A DNA stretch of 5,438 nucleotides from H2-BAC3 sp045863035 (GTDB lineage: Bacteria > Bacteroidota > Ignavibacteria > Ignavibacteriales > Ignavibacteriaceae): the NCBI GenBank assembly GCA_045863035.1, contig BTUV01000146.1, positions 1 through 5,438 on the forward strand. The letters run 5' to 3'. The position numbers were made by a program, and so were the translations under genes. The notes under the pieces are model-generated. The model did no database searches. It saw nothing but the letters and a program-made list of their open reading frames with translations, and was not told the DNA's origin. This document shows positions 5,366-5,438 of this stretch, one piece after another (within the stretch, counting starts at the first letter, position 1; each line of letters begins with the position of its first letter).

Positions 5366-5373
5366 CACGCCTC

Positions 5374-5438
5374 CCCCGCGCCACGATGAGACGATGTAAT
5401 CACAGGGGTTTTGGTGAAATAAAACATCCGGTGGGTGA
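5374..5438. repeat. Repeat unit 4, start only, cut by the window end
   Basis: CCCCGCG (5374-5380) is followed by GATGAGACGATGTAATCAC (5385-5403), the same left arm of stem-loop H1 with one C-to-T change against unit 3. The matching right arm would lie beyond the window. The array therefore continues downstream. Confidence 0.75.

Larger units (their letters stand above)
5129..5373. repeat. Repeat unit 3, diverged copy with conserved stems
   Basis: Starts at CCCCGCGACAC but contains an extra segment of about 30 bases before the first stem-loop. H1 pairs GAGACGATGCAATCAC (5177-5192) with GTGATTGCATCGTCTT (5223-5238), loop 30 bases. H2 pairs AAGACGATGCAAATGC (5261-5276) with GCATTTGCATCGTCTC (5308-5323), loop 31 bases. 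H1 is extended inward by CATACGG (5197-5203) with CCGTGTG (5216-5222). The middle inverted repeat now runs 15 bases (5227-5241 with 5258-5272). H2 loop and linker sequences are unlike units 1 and 2, while stems and the H1 loop core (TTATATATATT) are kept. Confidence 0.85.

Noticed and set aside
4621..5427. Two long minus-strand open frames through the repeat array (105 and 162 codons) sharing a stretch beginning VSRGYCGMGF
   Set aside because: The shared peptide only reflects the DNA repeat. The unit lengths are 217 and 216 bases, not multiples of three, so successive units do not keep one frame. There is no ribosome site and the composition is not protein-like.
4633..5438. CRISPR array after the cas genes
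   Set aside because: The repeated unit is about 217 bp with internal palindromes, and units 1 and 2 are identical over nearly their full length. There are no 25-40 base direct repeats separated by unique spacers.

Overview
The window is the downstream part of a type III-A (Csm) CRISPR-Cas operon, followed by a gene-free stretch filled with structured repeats. Six plus-strand genes run from 47 to 4558 with overlaps or very short gaps: csm2, csm3, csm5, csm4, a CARF-plus-nuclease ancillary effector of the Card1/Can2 (DUF1887-like) type, and a small protein I cannot name with certainty. The first 54 bases probably hold the tail of the upstream gene, most likely cas10/csm1. No cas6, cas1, cas2 or CRISPR array is visible.

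How the genes work together: Csm2, Csm3, Csm4 and Csm5 are the non-Cas10 subunits of the crRNA-guided interference complex. Csm3 is the backbone subunit that cuts target RNA, and its catalytic aspartate is present (D31). In such systems Cas10 makes cyclic oligoadenylate (cOA) once target RNA is bound. The CARF protein is the obvious receiver of that signal, in place of the usual Csm6. The small last protein may handle the same signal, for example as a ring nuclease or sponge, but that is inference from position, size and a Rossmann-like look.

The 880 bases after the last stop codon (4559-5438) contain no convincing gene. They begin with a run of degenerate heptamers (AATKTAC-like) that starts inside the last stop codon. 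A tandem array of about 217-bp units follows. Each complete unit holds two long stem-loops with the same geometry (16-base arms, 30-31-base loops) and GAGACG/CGTCTC outer ends. Units 1 and 2 are almost identical. Unit 3 is diverged, but several of its stem changes are compensatory. Unit 4 is cut by the window end.

Organism: moderate to low GC, tightly packed genes with Shine-Dalgarno sites, and intergenic AATTTAC/AATGTAC heptamers with GTAGAGACG palindromes. From memory such repeats are common in Bacteroidota/Chlorobi/Ignavibacteria-type genomes and in cyanobacteria. I lean towards the Bacteroidota-Ignavibacteriota side with low confidence. GC content rises at the csm5/csm4 border, so the operon may be a mosaic.
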